From Cliona cf. orientalis (taxonomy: Eukaryota > Porifera > Demospongiae > Clionaida > Clionaidae), in NCBI GenBank assembly GCA_963930775.1, contig OZ005704.1, positions 4,588,001 to 4,652,000 of the forward strand: DNA of 64,000 nt. The letters are read 5' to 3'. Shown piece after piece: positions 12,263 to 24,390 of this stretch; position 1 is the stretch's first letter, and every line of letters starts with the position of its first letter. The notes below the pieces were generated by a model. It was not told where the DNA came from. It worked only from the letters and a program-made list of their open reading frames with translations, and made no database searches. The translations under genes were made by a program, and so were the position numbers.

Positions 12263-12474
12263 TACCGTATAGCCGGAAATATTGGCGGGACTTAAATTTG
12301 GCGGTTGAGCCCAAAATCGCTATTACAAGAATATTGACGAATTTAAATTTGGCGGTTCGGCACGGGATCGCCATACGTATATATGCAAGTAGGAAATTTT
12401 GGCAGATTTTAATTTGGCGGTTATAATATAGACTGCCAAATTAATTCCCTGCCAAATTTTCCAGCTATACGGTA
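12263..12474. mobile_element. CCGTATAGCCGG-family MITE, copy a
   Basis: 212 bp, starts TACCGTATAGCCGGAAATAT and ends with the inverted CCAGCTATACGGTA. Internal AAATTTGGCGGTT blocks are also inverted. Five more copies lie at 45243, 51198, 53299, 58937 and 60574. Confidence 0.88.
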
Positions 12475-12482
12475 TGTTCTAA

Positions 12483-12957
12483 ACTTGTTAGACACTGTTT
12501 AGTTGGTTTCTATGTGATTTAGAAGTAGAACCCTCGCTTCGCTTGGGATTCTACATAGAGCCCTTCGTAGTCTTGTGCCTAGCCCCCTTTCACGCACACA
12601 GAGAGAAGGAGCCAGGACAAATGTGTACAGGGCCCGTGTCGCCGAGGAATGTATGATGTCACGTATTTCTGGTGTGCATGAATAAGATACGCGAATAAGT
12701 TAACATTCCATTGGGTACCAAGGGTTATATTGCGTTCGAACGTGCACAATCATTAATGTGCATTCCATTCATGCCCGCACAGTCATGTGACTTGATCCGT
12801 GCATCTGATTGGCACGTATTGTACGTTGCACGGGTGACACAGGCCCTATACACGTTTGTCCAGACCCCTTCTCTCTGCGTGCGTGAAAGGGGGCTGGGCA
12901 CGAGACTAAGCCCTTCGGTCTTCTAAATCACATATAAACCTCCTAAACAGTGTCTAA
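12483..12957. mobile_element. Foldback element with TTGTTAGACACTGTTT termini, copy a
   Basis: Left arm ACTTGTTAGACACTGTTTAG, right arm CTAAACAGTGTCTAA. The inner arms are also inverted (CCCCCTTTCACGCACACAGA and CTGCGTGCGTGAAAGGGGG). Short versions occur at 45557-45640 and 63695-63787. Confidence 0.8.
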
Positions 12958-13681
12958 TATTTCCTCCACACCCTGGATGATCTACCCATCTGACGTACAG
13001 TACTCATTTATATTCGCTGCCATGTCCCCTCAGTACTTCATTACTATATATCCACAATGGTGCCTACAATACTTCATTAACAATACCATTGATACTTCAT
13101 TAATCACCGCAAAATCGACCCTTCGGTCATGGCAACCTTCCTCCATAGACATAGGGGTGTACATGTACTACTATTATTAAAAACTGAATAGTCCTGCACC
13201 AAGGGATAACAAAATTTAGCAAGATCTTGTTGAAACATACCATATGAAATGTCTTTGTTAGGTCAACCTTCCTTGTTAACAACGGCTATTAATTATGGAG
13301 GACTTGCAGCTTGCAGGGATTTTAAAAACTGCCGCCGCTCATGACTAAAATTCTAATAAAAGCCTACCAACTTTATTCCAGGCCATGGTACTTGGTATAG
13401 GTCGACAAGTAGGCTCTCTTGGTGCGAGTCAGCTGCAGTGCTGAATAAAGCATGTGTGAGTTGAGCATGAAAAACATTTGCACAATGTCATGGAGTTAAA
13501 GATCAAAATGTGCGATGATTCACTTAGTTCAAGGCCCAAGAGAGCTAGAGGGCACCCGTTCAGCTCTATTTCCTGTTTATACGACGCTCTATTGCCAAAT
13601 TGTGGCTGCTTTTAATAGTGCATGGCCTCAGGTGGATTGTTGAGAATCGCCATGGGTATTGCCTTGGCTGCTTGATCTCTC

Positions 13682-13724
13682 CTAGCCTCGAACCCAGGCT
13701 CACTGAGCCTGGGTTTGAGGCTAG
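13682..13724. repeat. Short palindrome
   Basis: CTAGCCTCGAACCCAGGCTC is followed almost directly by its near-perfect reverse complement. A related AGCCTCNTTCC-type stem occurs at 21198-21304. Confidence 0.8.
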
Positions 13725-13973
13725 ATCTCTCCGATAACTCTCTTGATGGTCTGATTTTCATTGTTCAATTGAGCTTGATTGCAGATCAGAATCATTGTTA
13801 TCTACTCTTTAAGCTTTCTACTATGCCATATACTGTGTACAGTAGATAAGTTTTAATATTGTTGACAGATTTTCGTGGCAAACACGAGTTAAAGGGGAGC
13901 AAAGACTATAGTAATATTTCAAGTGTTTTTCCATCTGCGAAGATGACGTAGTGCTCATTAACCTGATTGTATT

Positions 13974-13990
13974 GGGGGGGGGGGGGGGGG
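13974..13990. repeat. Poly(G) tract, 17 bp
   Basis: Uninterrupted G homopolymer upstream of WRAP53. Confidence 0.95.
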
Positions 13991-14346
13991 TCTGGGAGTT
14001 TTTGCTCTCCCTGGAAAATTTGTTTCAATGTCTGAGACTGTTTCTGGTGGCTTCTGAGCACCCGGCTGAGGTAAGCCTGTCAGTAATATCCACTGATTCC
14101 CCTCCAGTCAAATGTTGCAAGGATGTGGGATGAGTCTCCTACTGTGCATAGTGTGAAGCTTCAGCTAGTTTGTGGGATAAAAATGAGCAAAACTTCCACT
14201 TTCACCATTCAAACTTTTTACACGTATATATATTGCGTGTATGGATGTTGGCTACTCGATCTCAAGGGGGGGTGCCCCCCTAATTGAAACCCTGCCACCC
14301 CTTTGATATGTTTATATGCAGCAATTCTCCTCAGACAGAGAATACA

Positions 14347-17300
14347 ATGGATGATAAACAGCAGATTGGTGCCAACAGGAAACACGTGGATGGTAGCAGT
14401 AGTGTTATTGAAGAGACTAACACTTGTGCTCCCGTACTGGAGGATGCAAGTGATAATGCAGTAGAGTGCAAGGATGTTGTCTCAGTTGAGGATGCGATAG
14501 AGGAAGAAATTGAAACACTGGATAATGATAGAATGGTGGAGGGAGTGGAGGAGCCTGGCGCTCCTGCTGGAGTCCACCAGCAGCAAGTGGAGATGTCTGA
14601 GGATGCTATATTTGAGCAATATGAACCAAGCACTGACTGTGAACATGAAGGCACTGGCTCAGCGAACTTAGACAACAGGAAGATATTAGAGTATGTTGTA
14701 TTGACGACCTTGTACCAGTTTTGGGGGCAGTACTGAATTGGGCACGTAGTGATTTTTGCTTCGTGTATTGTTAGAAAATATTTCTTGCACGTGATCATCA
14801 GTTGGTACTATGAGAGAAACCAGTTGACAACATACCCTAGCTTTCCAGTTCCACTCATAGCAATGAAGGTCCATTAGACAGTTCACTGGTTATAGCCTAT
14901 ATCTTTCAGAAAGACAAGAAATTGCAGGGAGCATGAAACTAAAGATTAATGAATTGCTCTATAGTTAAATTTTGTAAGCCAAATTAGCCATGACTAGGGG
15001 TGTCACTCATTTTAGCCCTCTTATATGTACCTACATATAAAATCAAAGTATGCATTCTATTCCTATATACATGTACGTGTTCTCAAAAGCCTGCGTCTAT
15101 ATTGTAGAGTGCATGTATATCTTAACTCTGCTGGAAGGAGAGGCTTCTGTGAATATCTAAGCTCAGCAAAAGTATACGAACTCACTTATGATGCAATTTT
15201 AAGTGGATAATATGTACATGCAAGTGTTGTATTATGTGAAAAAAAATTTTCGTTTGCTAAGACATTTTCTTTCAGTGTATCACACTTTATCTAGGATGCT
15301 TCTGTGTAAGCAAACTGAATCTCCTCTGAAACTAGGTGGCCCTTCCCATTGAGGTGATCCCAAGAGAGATTGACAAGTCGATGAAGTTATACATGTATGT
15401 GTTATCGTGGCCAAGAAGGGCCATGTCCATTACCCATTTCTAATCAACATTTTCAATTACCAGTTTTGAATTTTCTACCAACTTCCAATTTCATTATCAA
15501 TTTAGAATTTCTGATATTCAATAAGTTCACTGAACTTGGCATTTTCGCTGTCTAATATGGTTACCAACTTGATACTTCCCATTATTCCTTTTGTTGCTAG
15601 TATCTAGCTTCTTATAGGGATCAGGAAGATTTATTAGAAATTTCAAACCCTTCTACTCCTACACAAGGGATTGGCTTGCCTCTCCTTCGTCCATCTCCTA
15701 TATCCCCTAAGAGATTCATATGGCTTTCCCTGTAGCACCTCCACTCCTCCCACCCCCGGAAGTAAAACCCTGTCGCCTCATTTCTAGGGATACTGGTGTC
15801 TGCTTAACCCTAAATGTTTGATACTACATTCTGTAGTGCTTACTATTCATGAAATCATCATTTTAAAGATGAGAATATGGCTCCCTTCTAGAAGAAAGAA
15901 GGTTAGGGGCACCTACTTCCCTATCCCATGCCCCATTCTGCAATCCTTTCTTCAAGAGGCAGCCAGAGGCAAACAGTTTTTACCAAGGGCTTAAGCACTT
16001 TAGATATACATGCATATAAACTGAGGCTTCTGTATTATGGAAAGTATGTCAATTGCTTTTTAGTTTACATTATTATTACCCACCCAGCCTAATGGATGTA
16101 TATGTACAGTGGTGTATGTGCACTAGCTGTGACTGCCAATTTAGTTTGTATGTCCATAATTTGTTTTTATACAGATTGGCCAATAATCTCCGACTATTAA
16201 CTGGATCATGGAAGGAATTTGGTGCTGACAACTACCTCAGGGGATGTAAATGGTAGGCGTAAATGCTTGAACACTTCAAATATCACAATAATGATATTAT
16301 GTAGTGTAGTTATTTCTTTTATGTACATGTATGTATTGCAGGGCCCCTGATGGTAGCTGTCTCCTTAGCTGCAGTAACGACAACATTATGAGACTCTATA
16401 ACCTACCAGGCCAGCTGTACTCTGACCCCAGATCCACAGAGGACCTACCAGAGATGGTACTGGTTATCATGCTGTATGTTGCTATAATATATGCAGGGAG
16501 TGAGCATCGCTCCACAAGTATGCTAGTGAGGAGTGGCAGAGGGACACCCTAGCTACGATACTGTGCCAAAGGTGTCTGCAATGGTTACTTTGCCCTTGTT
16601 TACCAATAATAATATTAAATTTTACCCAGCCATTAATATGGGTGATTATGGAATGAAATTCCGTAGGGTGTTTAAATTTCTCAGTAGTGGCCACTTGTTT
16701 GATCTACATGTATACAATATTATCTGTTTCAGAGCCCAGCCTTGAGCATACTACAAGGAGAGGCAGTCTATGATTTTTGCTGGTATCCTAGAATGAACTC
16801 GTGGGAGCCTAACACATGCTGGTCAGTACTTAGCATAAGCAATATTATGTCAGGTGTGGTAGAGTGGAGAGTATTGAATGCACTGTATGCTGTGTATGTA
16901 GGGGTTCCCTAAGCTTATGTAATGTAGCCATTTTCCAAATACATAATATTGGTGCTGATCTCAAAAGTAGATGGTAAACGTACCGTAGTGTCCCAGGTAA
17001 GTGCCCATGGGTACTTGAAACACAACTCATGATTTTGGCGTGCATGGGTACGTTTGTGTAGAAGCTGCTACATTGACACCTTGAAACGAGCCACAAGGGA
17101 GCTTACCCGGGTATGAGCACTTGCCCGGGACACTACGGTACATGTAATAATGACATAAATGGCTAGGTTGTATTTACTTGCGCACATGGCTTACATGTAG
17201 CTAAGTGGCTATAAATACATGTGCATGTAGTTACTTTTTTTAGATTTGTGAGAGCTTGTAATACTGATGGCATCTCCTTGATCTGTATACATACAGTACT

Positions 17301-20300
17301 AGATGTATCTGTTCCAGCAAGAAACACTCTTGACCCCAGGACAATTCAGCAGTCCCTAGGGTGCTCTCAATAGCATAATAATAATCTTATTATTACCATT
17401 GTACATATTACATTGTACACATGTAGTGCATTGGGTTCTTGCCCTTATGCAGTGCAGCTTTGTGACGAGTTGTAAGGATCACCCTGTGCAACTGTGGGAC
17501 GCCTTCACTGCTGAGAGAAGGACAGCCTATGTGCCTCACAATGATGTGGTATAATAATATTATAAGTAATAATGCTTTATTCAATATGACGTAACGTGTG
17601 CTATATAATAATAATTATTCATCTGTCTATTGCATGTACCATGCTAGCTGCCATAATGTACCTAATGCAAGAAAATGTTTTAACCATGGTATTTCTTTGA
17701 AGCCACTCCTATTTTCCATTGACAATGCTCGTTGGAAAGAGTTTTTTTGACATAGAAAGAATAAGTTTGTGTTCATTAAGGTCAAATGTTTGATCTCTGA
17801 AGCCTCTCTTAACAGCACCTAGCAGTGTTTAGCAAGCACTCTGAGTTCAAGTGCCAGACTATCAAGTATCTTAATGCAATATCATTGGTGGGTGGGGTGT
17901 GGTGTGATTGTTTGTGGCATGCACGCCCTCAACCTTACACACATACATTTGTATATGCAACCAAATTGTGTTGTCTAACAATGTTGTATGTGTACTGCCT
18001 AAGTGCTAAGAGTCAGTGTGTGTTTGGGCTAGCAACTTGGGTCAAGCAAACCACTCTCAATCACCACATGCTTTGGCTTGCATGCTATAATATAGACTGT
18101 GGAAAATCATTACCTACAATATAGTGGGTGTTCTTTGTATGTTTTAATAAGGAATTGAGGGAAAACTGGGGGATGGGCAGATAATCTCATGATAGTGGGC
18201 CTCTTTTGCCAGACTGTGGTACATAATTATGTACATGTATATCACAGTGTACATGTACATATAGATAGAAAGCACCTTCATAATAATGTTATTCATTGTG
18301 AAGCCTCTCTCTCCTTCCTTATCCTCCTCTCCTCCTTCCATCCACCTCTTAATTGCACAGGATGAAGTTGCATCTCCCTATTCGGTTGCCTTCAGTTTGG
18401 ATGGTGATAGGCTCTACACTGGTTTCAACAAGTTTATTAAAGTGTTCAACACTTCCCGACCTGGCAGAGACTGTACCACCATACGAACTTACGGTTAGCC
18501 ATGTACATGCCATACGAACTTACGGTTAGCCATGTACATGTACCCAACTTGAAGAACGTTACTGCAATATAATTAAGTGTATGTAACAATGTATGTGCAT
18601 GTACCACTACCAACCTCGCAATAGAGGGCCATTCTGATTTATCCATCTACCCCCAGTTTATCTTCCTAGAGGTAAAGATTTAATTGGAGTGCAAATGTGG
18701 AATTCCCACTGTCTGACAAATTTGAGGGCATGTATTGTGTTTTTGATTTGCACACACTGCAAGGTGCATTGCTGCACAGTGGATTATCGATTATGCCCAC
18801 GTCTTATATATATTATATGACTGTTTTGAGTGCTGAGTAAAGCTCAAACCGCAGTCTCCAATATCAGTCCACCCCTCTATGACCCTCATATTTGGTACAT
18901 ATTCATGGGCCCTTTTTGAGAATTAATTTTGTATACATGCATTGTACATTAATTTTGTGACCTGCTATGAGAAAAGGGACCATTCATGCTAGTATGAAAC
19001 AAGATCAATTTTTGTCATGACAATCTCCAACTTGCTTTCTACAAAATTAATGTAGTAGTGAGTATACTTGTATCAGCGTATTGGCACCAACAAAGAGCAG
19101 ATACACTTACAGAATATACATTATCCTCTATGCATACTCTTTTCTTACAGTTGGTCATATTTGTACAGCACGTTATTTTTTTTTATTCATGTGTGTACAC
19201 ACAGAGCGGAGTATAGGAGGTCAACCAGGCATCATCTCCTGCATAGCAATGCATCCTAACATGCCAGGCACCTTTGCTCTTGGCTCATACTCTTGCTCAA
19301 GTGAGGAACTGCATGCATTGAAATGGTATTGATACACGTGGGTGTGTATGTTGACCTAGTTGGTGTGGGAGTTCTTTCTTCCGAGAATTATGTTGAACTA
19401 TAATGGTGTGAACCTTGATTACGCGGACCCATTTGGTAACAGCTTTGATATACTGGCCATGGCCACCCGATATGTGAGAATCTGGATAAGCATTCATAAA
19501 CTGAATGCTTAGATTTTAAGCAATAGCTATAGCATCATACAAGCACATATATCGAGTGCATATTATATCAGTTGGTTTTGGTCTCTGCCACCTCCAAACT
19601 CTGTCACCACACCTGCATAAGGTCATTGGTCACACCCTCTGTACGTGCATAATGAACACACACTGTACATACTGTACTGTCCCAGGCAAGTGCCCTCTCC
19701 CAGGTAAGTGCCCATGTACCACATTTCAAGGATCAATGTAGCAGTTTCTATACAAATATATGGAACTTACATGTATATCCTGGGTAAGCGCCCATGCGGG
19801 GCAAAATTGCGAGCTATGTTTAAGCGCCCGGGACACTATGGTACATGTACACTGAGGTCCAGTTCGGTACGTACATGTACATGATATGTACAGATCGATG
19901 CACCTGCCTATCAGCAAGAGTAAAATTAATTGGAACATAACCATTAATATTATTATCATGGTATTCAGTCGTCTATCACAATTATTGATCAGATGAATAA
20001 TTATTGTTCAGTGATAGCCCCCTATAGCTAGATGTACCCCTTCTATTTTTATAATAATTATTAGGTTACTTGAATGCACTGATTTCCTTGCTTTAGTTGG
20101 TGTTTACTGTGAGGGAGTGAAGGGTGCTCTCACCCTCCTCACTGGGCTGCAGAATGGAGTCACCCACCTCCTCATATCTCCCGATGGGAATACTCTGCAT
20201 GCTGGATACAGGAAGGTATATCTGTCAAGTTAGTACCTATGATTGGCTGTATGCTTGACTGCATTTGTACAGTGCAGTTTGATAAGATACAGTCTTGGGA

Positions 20301-22438
20301 TCTTCGTAATCCTGGAAAGATGCTCTATGAGTTGAAACGAGAGGTCTGTACCAATCAGCGAATCTACTTTGATGTCTATGAGTGAGTTTATCATTACTTT
20401 TTTCTGTAGTTGCTAGGTATCATCACAATAATGTTATACATTGTACATATCATGTACAGTGTACGTGTGGTCGACTCTCTCAGACTAGGATAAAATTTAG
20501 TGCAGATAAACTACTTAGGAAAATGAAAAATTTAACAACAAAAGTTTCATTAATAATTAGTGTAGTGTGCATCTGTATTCAACCACTACTTATACACTGA
20601 TCACCAAATCATTTGGTTGCCTGGTTCATTCTCCATGTCCATCATGCATTACGCACCCATCACAAAGAATCACTCTTAGGCTAGGAAAATAAAATAAAAT
20701 TTCTCAGGCTTTTCCAGCTAAGAAATGATGCGAGCGGGCGGCTTTTTATTTCACTTTTTATTTTTTGGGCTGTAATCCATCACTAACCATGCCCATTTAC
20801 CGCTGACCTCATGCAAAAAAAGTGACTGATCTTAGTTAATCTATAGTGTCTTGCAACTTAGCCATCAAAGATTCTAAAGCGGTTTTGAGAAGTCAGATAT
20901 CTGCCAGAGTGGCAAGGCTGATGCTCAAACACAGCTAGCCAGCGAGATCAAGCGGTAAGTTAAGCCATTAACTTGATTACCACACCTACTTAATTAAAAA
21001 AGGATCCAGCATAATGCTAACCTAATCAAAAGGATGTTATCGTTTGAGCTTATTTAGCACCTCAGGGGTGAGTAACATTCCTCCCCTTCCACTCCAGCAT
21101 GTGATAACCCATACAGATTATTACCACAGTATAGTTCATGGGGTTCAAATTTGCTATCTTTCAACACTATTTATAACACTGGATTTCTACAAGGATGTAG
21201 CCTCATTCCTAGGCCCTCTCTCGATCTCCCAGCTTTTAATGTTGCACACAAGGCGTGCAATATTAAAAGCTGGGAGATTGAGTGAGGGCCTGGGGATGAG
21301 GCTGACAAGTATGCATGATCTGCTCATTACTTACCATGTGGTATATATCAGATTACGCTTTCCTTTTCCAGTAGTGGTCGTTACATAATCTCTGGTAGCA
21401 GTGATGGGTGTGTCTATGGATGGAACCTTGGTGATGGTGACTCCTTGCTAGACTCCTCAACCTCACTGGAGAGCTGTCTTCAACACAGAGCACATAAGGA
21501 TGTTGTCAATGCAGTCAGGTGTGTATGCATGTTACATGTACCTCCTGTGTGTAACTTTTCCAGGAATCTTGAAATTAATGGACTGGGGGTGGGGGTGTAG
21601 GGGGTGGGGTCCATGTGTATCATGATAAACTATCCCAAGACAAAGTAAGCCATTGCTTGTGAGACAGACCTTCTACCAAGGCTGAAGTAGAGTAAGGTAG
21701 CCCTTCCTTGTGGTAAATCACACTAGGATCTAAGAAATGATGTATAGCAGGAAATTATCGAGGGATCCCAATTTCCACAATTTTATAGATAATATTGACT
21801 AACTGTAAAAATTGAAGTCACAAAAATAGGTACGTGAGTAATGGGCATGACCACGAACGTGTGTTAAACTATAAACAGTGTCTAACAACTTTAGATCCTA
21901 GCAACAATGCCCAAAAGCTTTGTATATGAACAACTGCCTAGCAATAAACTAGCTATTGGCAAAAAAATTACTTATGTACAAGGTTTTTTATGGGGCTTAC
22001 AAGATTTTTATGAAGGATAGATACTGCAGTTCAACCAATCAGATATTGTCTGATGTTCAACTATTTCCTCAAGAGGTAGTGCCAATTTTTAGGATGTTGA
22101 TAGCTGCATATCCTGCAGGCCTATCGAGCCTAGCTTTATGGGCCTGGTAATGAGGCAAGAGGGTTGTGGTGGGAACTAAGGGGGGGTGGGGGATCAATAG
22201 GACCCCTAAATAGTGCCCATTTGGCCTATTATTTCGCCTGAACTTTCATGTACACATCATTATTCCCTATGACTGTAGTGTTCACCCCAGCCTTCCCCTG
22301 CTGGTGACTGGCTCTGGCCAGCGTAGCTTCCCCCTGCCTTCCTATGGCTATGGGGAAGAGGGCAGCAGTGATTCAGACGCTCAAGAAGACTCTCAAAAGG
22401 AGAATTCAATGAAGTTGTGGCTATTGCTGGAAAAATAG
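14347..22438 (+). CDS. WRAP53: Telomerase Cajal body protein 1 (WRAP53/TCAB1, WDR79)
   Basis: WD-repeat RNP chaperone; in animals it binds CAB-box scaRNAs and telomerase RNA and takes them to Cajal bodies. Inferred exons: 14347-14690, 16175-16252, 16342-16456, 16733-16821, 17458-17548, 18361-18493, 19205-19300, 20097-20215, 20278-20381, 21372-21518, 22279-22438. Phases agree and they give 491 aa. An acidic N-terminus of ~115 residues precedes the WD propeller. Family-specific runs are SCSNDNIMRLYNLPG, DHPVQLWDAFTAERR, FSLDGDRLYTGFN, FNTSRPGRDCTT, GGQPGIISCIA, NGVTHLLISPDGNT, TNQRIYFDV and VHPSLPLLVTGSGQR. For exon 7 I chose the donor at 19301 because it restores phase and the conserved GSY...GVY run. 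The C-terminus is short and lacks the Gly-rich tail of vertebrates. Confidence 0.93.
14691..16174. other. WRAP53 intron 1
   Basis: 1.5-kb AT-rich intron. I see no exon, RNA gene or inverted-repeat element that I can support. Confidence 0.5.
16981..17140. mobile_element. TACCGTAGTGTCCC MITE, copy a
   Basis: 160 bp. TACCGTAGTGTCCCAGGTAA at the left is inverted as TTGCCCGGGACACTACGGTA at the right. In WRAP53 intron 4. Confidence 0.8.
18479..18540 (+). repeat. WRAP53: 31-bp tandem duplication across a WRAP53 splice donor
   Basis: The unit CCATACGAACTTACGGTTAG plus 11 bp occurs twice back to back. Each copy contains the exon 6 end ACTTACG and its GTTAGC donor. Use of the second donor would add 31 nt and shift the frame. 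Confidence 0.9.
18957..19066. mobile_element. Partial copy of the TGTGACCTGCTATGAGAAAA element
   Basis: Matches the reverse complement of the right half of the complete copy at 40492-40719, including GAGAAAAGGGACCATTCATG and CCAACTTGCTTTCTACAAAA. Related pieces occur near 46044 and 57205. Confidence 0.7.
19675..19843. mobile_element. TACCGTAGTGTCCC MITE, copy b
   Basis: Diverged copy: TACTGTCCCAGGCAAGTGCC at the left, CGCCCGGGACACTATGGTA at the right. A further fragment lies near 8516-8575. In WRAP53 intron 7. Confidence 0.7.
21198..21304. repeat. Foldback hairpin with ~49-bp stem
   Basis: TAGCCTCATTCCTAGGCCCT to GTTGCAC is mirrored by GTGCAATATT to GGGATGAGGCT with few mismatches and a loop of under 10 bp. 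Lies in WRAP53 intron 9. Confidence 0.85.
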
Positions 22439-22833
22439 AGCATTTCCTTATACAGAAGTATCTATTTGTGGAGCAGTTGCAACCCGATATTGTTTTGTTT
22501 GAAGACCCAAGTGTATTGAACTACGCCTTGTGTCAAATTTCATTATTCATGCAAGTCACCCCACTGAGGCTTCATTCCCTGCCTTATATGAATACCTCAG
22601 CCCAATTATGAATACTTGTTTACATAATGTCATGCCCACACCAACACATTTCTGGATCTGATTGTGCATGCATAGATTGCGTTTGCATAATACAGAATTA
22701 TTCAATAATGTACTTTCTAGCAGGCTAGGATACAAGGCAAGCAAACCTAACGTAATAGATTACATTTGTCAACTCTTTACTGTTCACTGTTAAGATGTAG
22801 TAGCTATAGTGTTTTATAGTTCACATGCACTGT

Positions 22834-23790
22834 CTATTCACGGGTCATAGCTTGGGGAGCAATGTCTTTAATTTCCTACAGAATGAAAGAAACAAAAGGT
22901 CAGTTTGGTGTGCACATACACAATAGCTTCCTTGGACAGTTTCATGCAAAAGTCTTACCTGGGCCTCTTGACACAGTGTGCAAGGCCAGCAGAAGTAGAT
23001 TATACAGCAGTCACCAATGCACGAGCCCTGAAAGAAAAGAGTTCAACGCGCAGTCAAAACATGTGTGAAGTCTATGTAAATACTATACCTATAAACACGC
23101 CCCAACCAGGAAGGCACACGTGTGGAATTTCTATTGAAAGGCTCAAGGATATTCATCTGCACATGATCCCCCATAGATGGAATGCCTTGTATGATACTCC
23201 CACCTAAAAAAAAAGGTTACACCACTAAAAGCACCTAGTGTCCTATATCCCAGCTAGTTGTTGCCCTAAAACCTACTCCACTTACATTGATACCCTTCTT
23301 CTCTCGGATCTTCCCACGAATGTGGGTACGAGCATAGAGGTTGACTGGTCCAACAAAGTAGACAAGACCACACAGACAGCAGCTATCACCTACAGACTCA
23401 GCAGCCTTACCAAACATGTAGCAAGGACAAAAGTAGGTGATGACGCCTATTAAATATGATAGAAGATGAACAGGAATCATAACCATAGATTCATGCATAG
23501 ATGATAATATTATAGTACTATTTATATAATAATAATATTATCATCTATGATACATGCAACATTTATGACGTGGGTGTGCGCAACACAAGTAGGGAGAAAT
23601 AACTGGAAAATTTTCTAGCAAAAGGGGTACCAATATTATGCACTACATTATAGTACAGTGTACACGGCATACGCTCGACAAAAAAGTATTGTCGGTTTTT
23701 GTGGGCGTAACCCTGACGCTTAATACACTCAAACTTACAGGTGCTGCAGTCGTTGAAGCATCCACACAGTCCGTTTTGCCAGTCAGACAT
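22834..23790 (-). CDS. PLAC8-family Cys-rich protein, copy A
   Basis: Small Cys-rich protein of the PLAC8/cornifelin family (107 aa), a family of largely unresolved biochemistry that is often membrane-associated. Minus-strand exons: 23790-23739, 23446-23286, 23027-22959, 22875-22834, all in phase. It begins MSDWQNGLCGCFNDCSTC, the usual WxxGLCxCxxDCxxC start of the family. A hydrophobic Cys-rich stretch follows (CPCYMFGKAAE, DSCCLCGL), then CCIIYFCWPCTLCQEAQEI, the family's CCPxCxLxQ-type signature. Convergent with WRAP53 (~400 bp between stops). Exon 2 is identical to that of copy B over ~150 bp, while exons 1 and 3 have diverged. An extreme CG-rich block lies ~170 bp upstream. Confidence 0.9.
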
Positions 23791-23960
23791 GCTGCTTTAT
23801 TGTAGCTCTGAAGAAACGTAGAAGAGAAGACTTGATCACACTTCAACGACAGCGACAACACACGACGAGTGATGTTCGGTCTGCTTTGGGCGGGTAAAAA
23901 AGCAGGTGAGCGAAAGGGCGTGGAACGCGAACGCGTTAACGTATAACGTAACGTTGATCA

Positions 23961-24054
23961 TCGCGCGCGCTCGCGCGCGCCCGCGCGCGCATGGCCGGCC
24001 GGGCGCGCCCCGCGCCGCGTGCGCGCGCGCGGGCGCGGGCCCGTGGCCGGCCGT
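23961..24054. promoter_or_regulatory. Alternating CG-rich block upstream of PLAC8 copy A
   Basis: About 94 bp of almost pure G+C, rich in GCGCGCGC runs and with GGCCGGCC sites, in an otherwise AT-rich region. It starts 171 bp upstream of the copy A ATG. It could be a promoter CpG block or a Z-DNA-prone tract; function is inferred from position only. Confidence 0.5.
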
Positions 24055-24200
24055 TGCGTATAGATATAATTATGTCAATAATTACATCCTAAGTGGGAAA
24101 AAAATAAAATCAATCTAATGTAATAATAATTATAATATAATAGTAAACTCAGCCCCAGAACATGCTACGAACATAATTCAAAGACCAGCAGATAGAGCAT

Positions 24201-24217
24201 AAAAAAAAAAAAAAAAA
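24201..24217. repeat. Poly(A) tract, 17 bp
   Basis: A homopolymer ~90 bp before a tRNA-like sequence. Confidence 0.9.
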
Positions 24218-24309
24218 TTTACACGTTCCAGAATTTCAATTTCACTTTCATTGTCGAGTTATAAGCGAAAATGTCCTTGTCAAAACACAAAAGCCATAAC
24301 TATACTACT

Positions 24310-24390
24310 GTCCAGATGGTCTAATGGTTAAGCTCTGAGTCTGCCAGACAGTGTGAAATGCGCGCCCCGGTTCGAATCCCGCCAGGGCCG
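24310..24390 (+). pseudogene. tRNA-like sequence (decayed tRNA or SINE head)
   Basis: Has an A-box-like TGGTCTAATGGTTA and a perfect B-box-like GGTTCGAATCC at tRNA spacing, with TGCC in the anticodon region (Gly-GCC-like). The acceptor and T stems pair poorly (GTCCAGA against CAGGGCC), so a working tRNA is unlikely. A run of T follows, like a pol III terminator. Confidence 0.55.

Larger units (their letters stand above)
11937..14346. other. Head-to-head intergenic region between WRAP73 and WRAP53
   Basis: About 2.4 kb separate the two start codons. No coding exon recognised. It holds a CCGTATAGCCGG MITE (12263-12474), a foldback element (12483-12957), a short palindrome (13682-13724) and a poly(G) tract (13974-13990). 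An acceptor-like site TTTATATGCAG ends at 14323, just before the WRAP53 ATG, so a 5' UTR intron is likely there. Confidence 0.6.

Noticed and set aside
23906..24118. Arg/Ala-rich frame through the CG-rich block
   Set aside because: The composition simply reflects the GCGCGC runs; no start context or homology.
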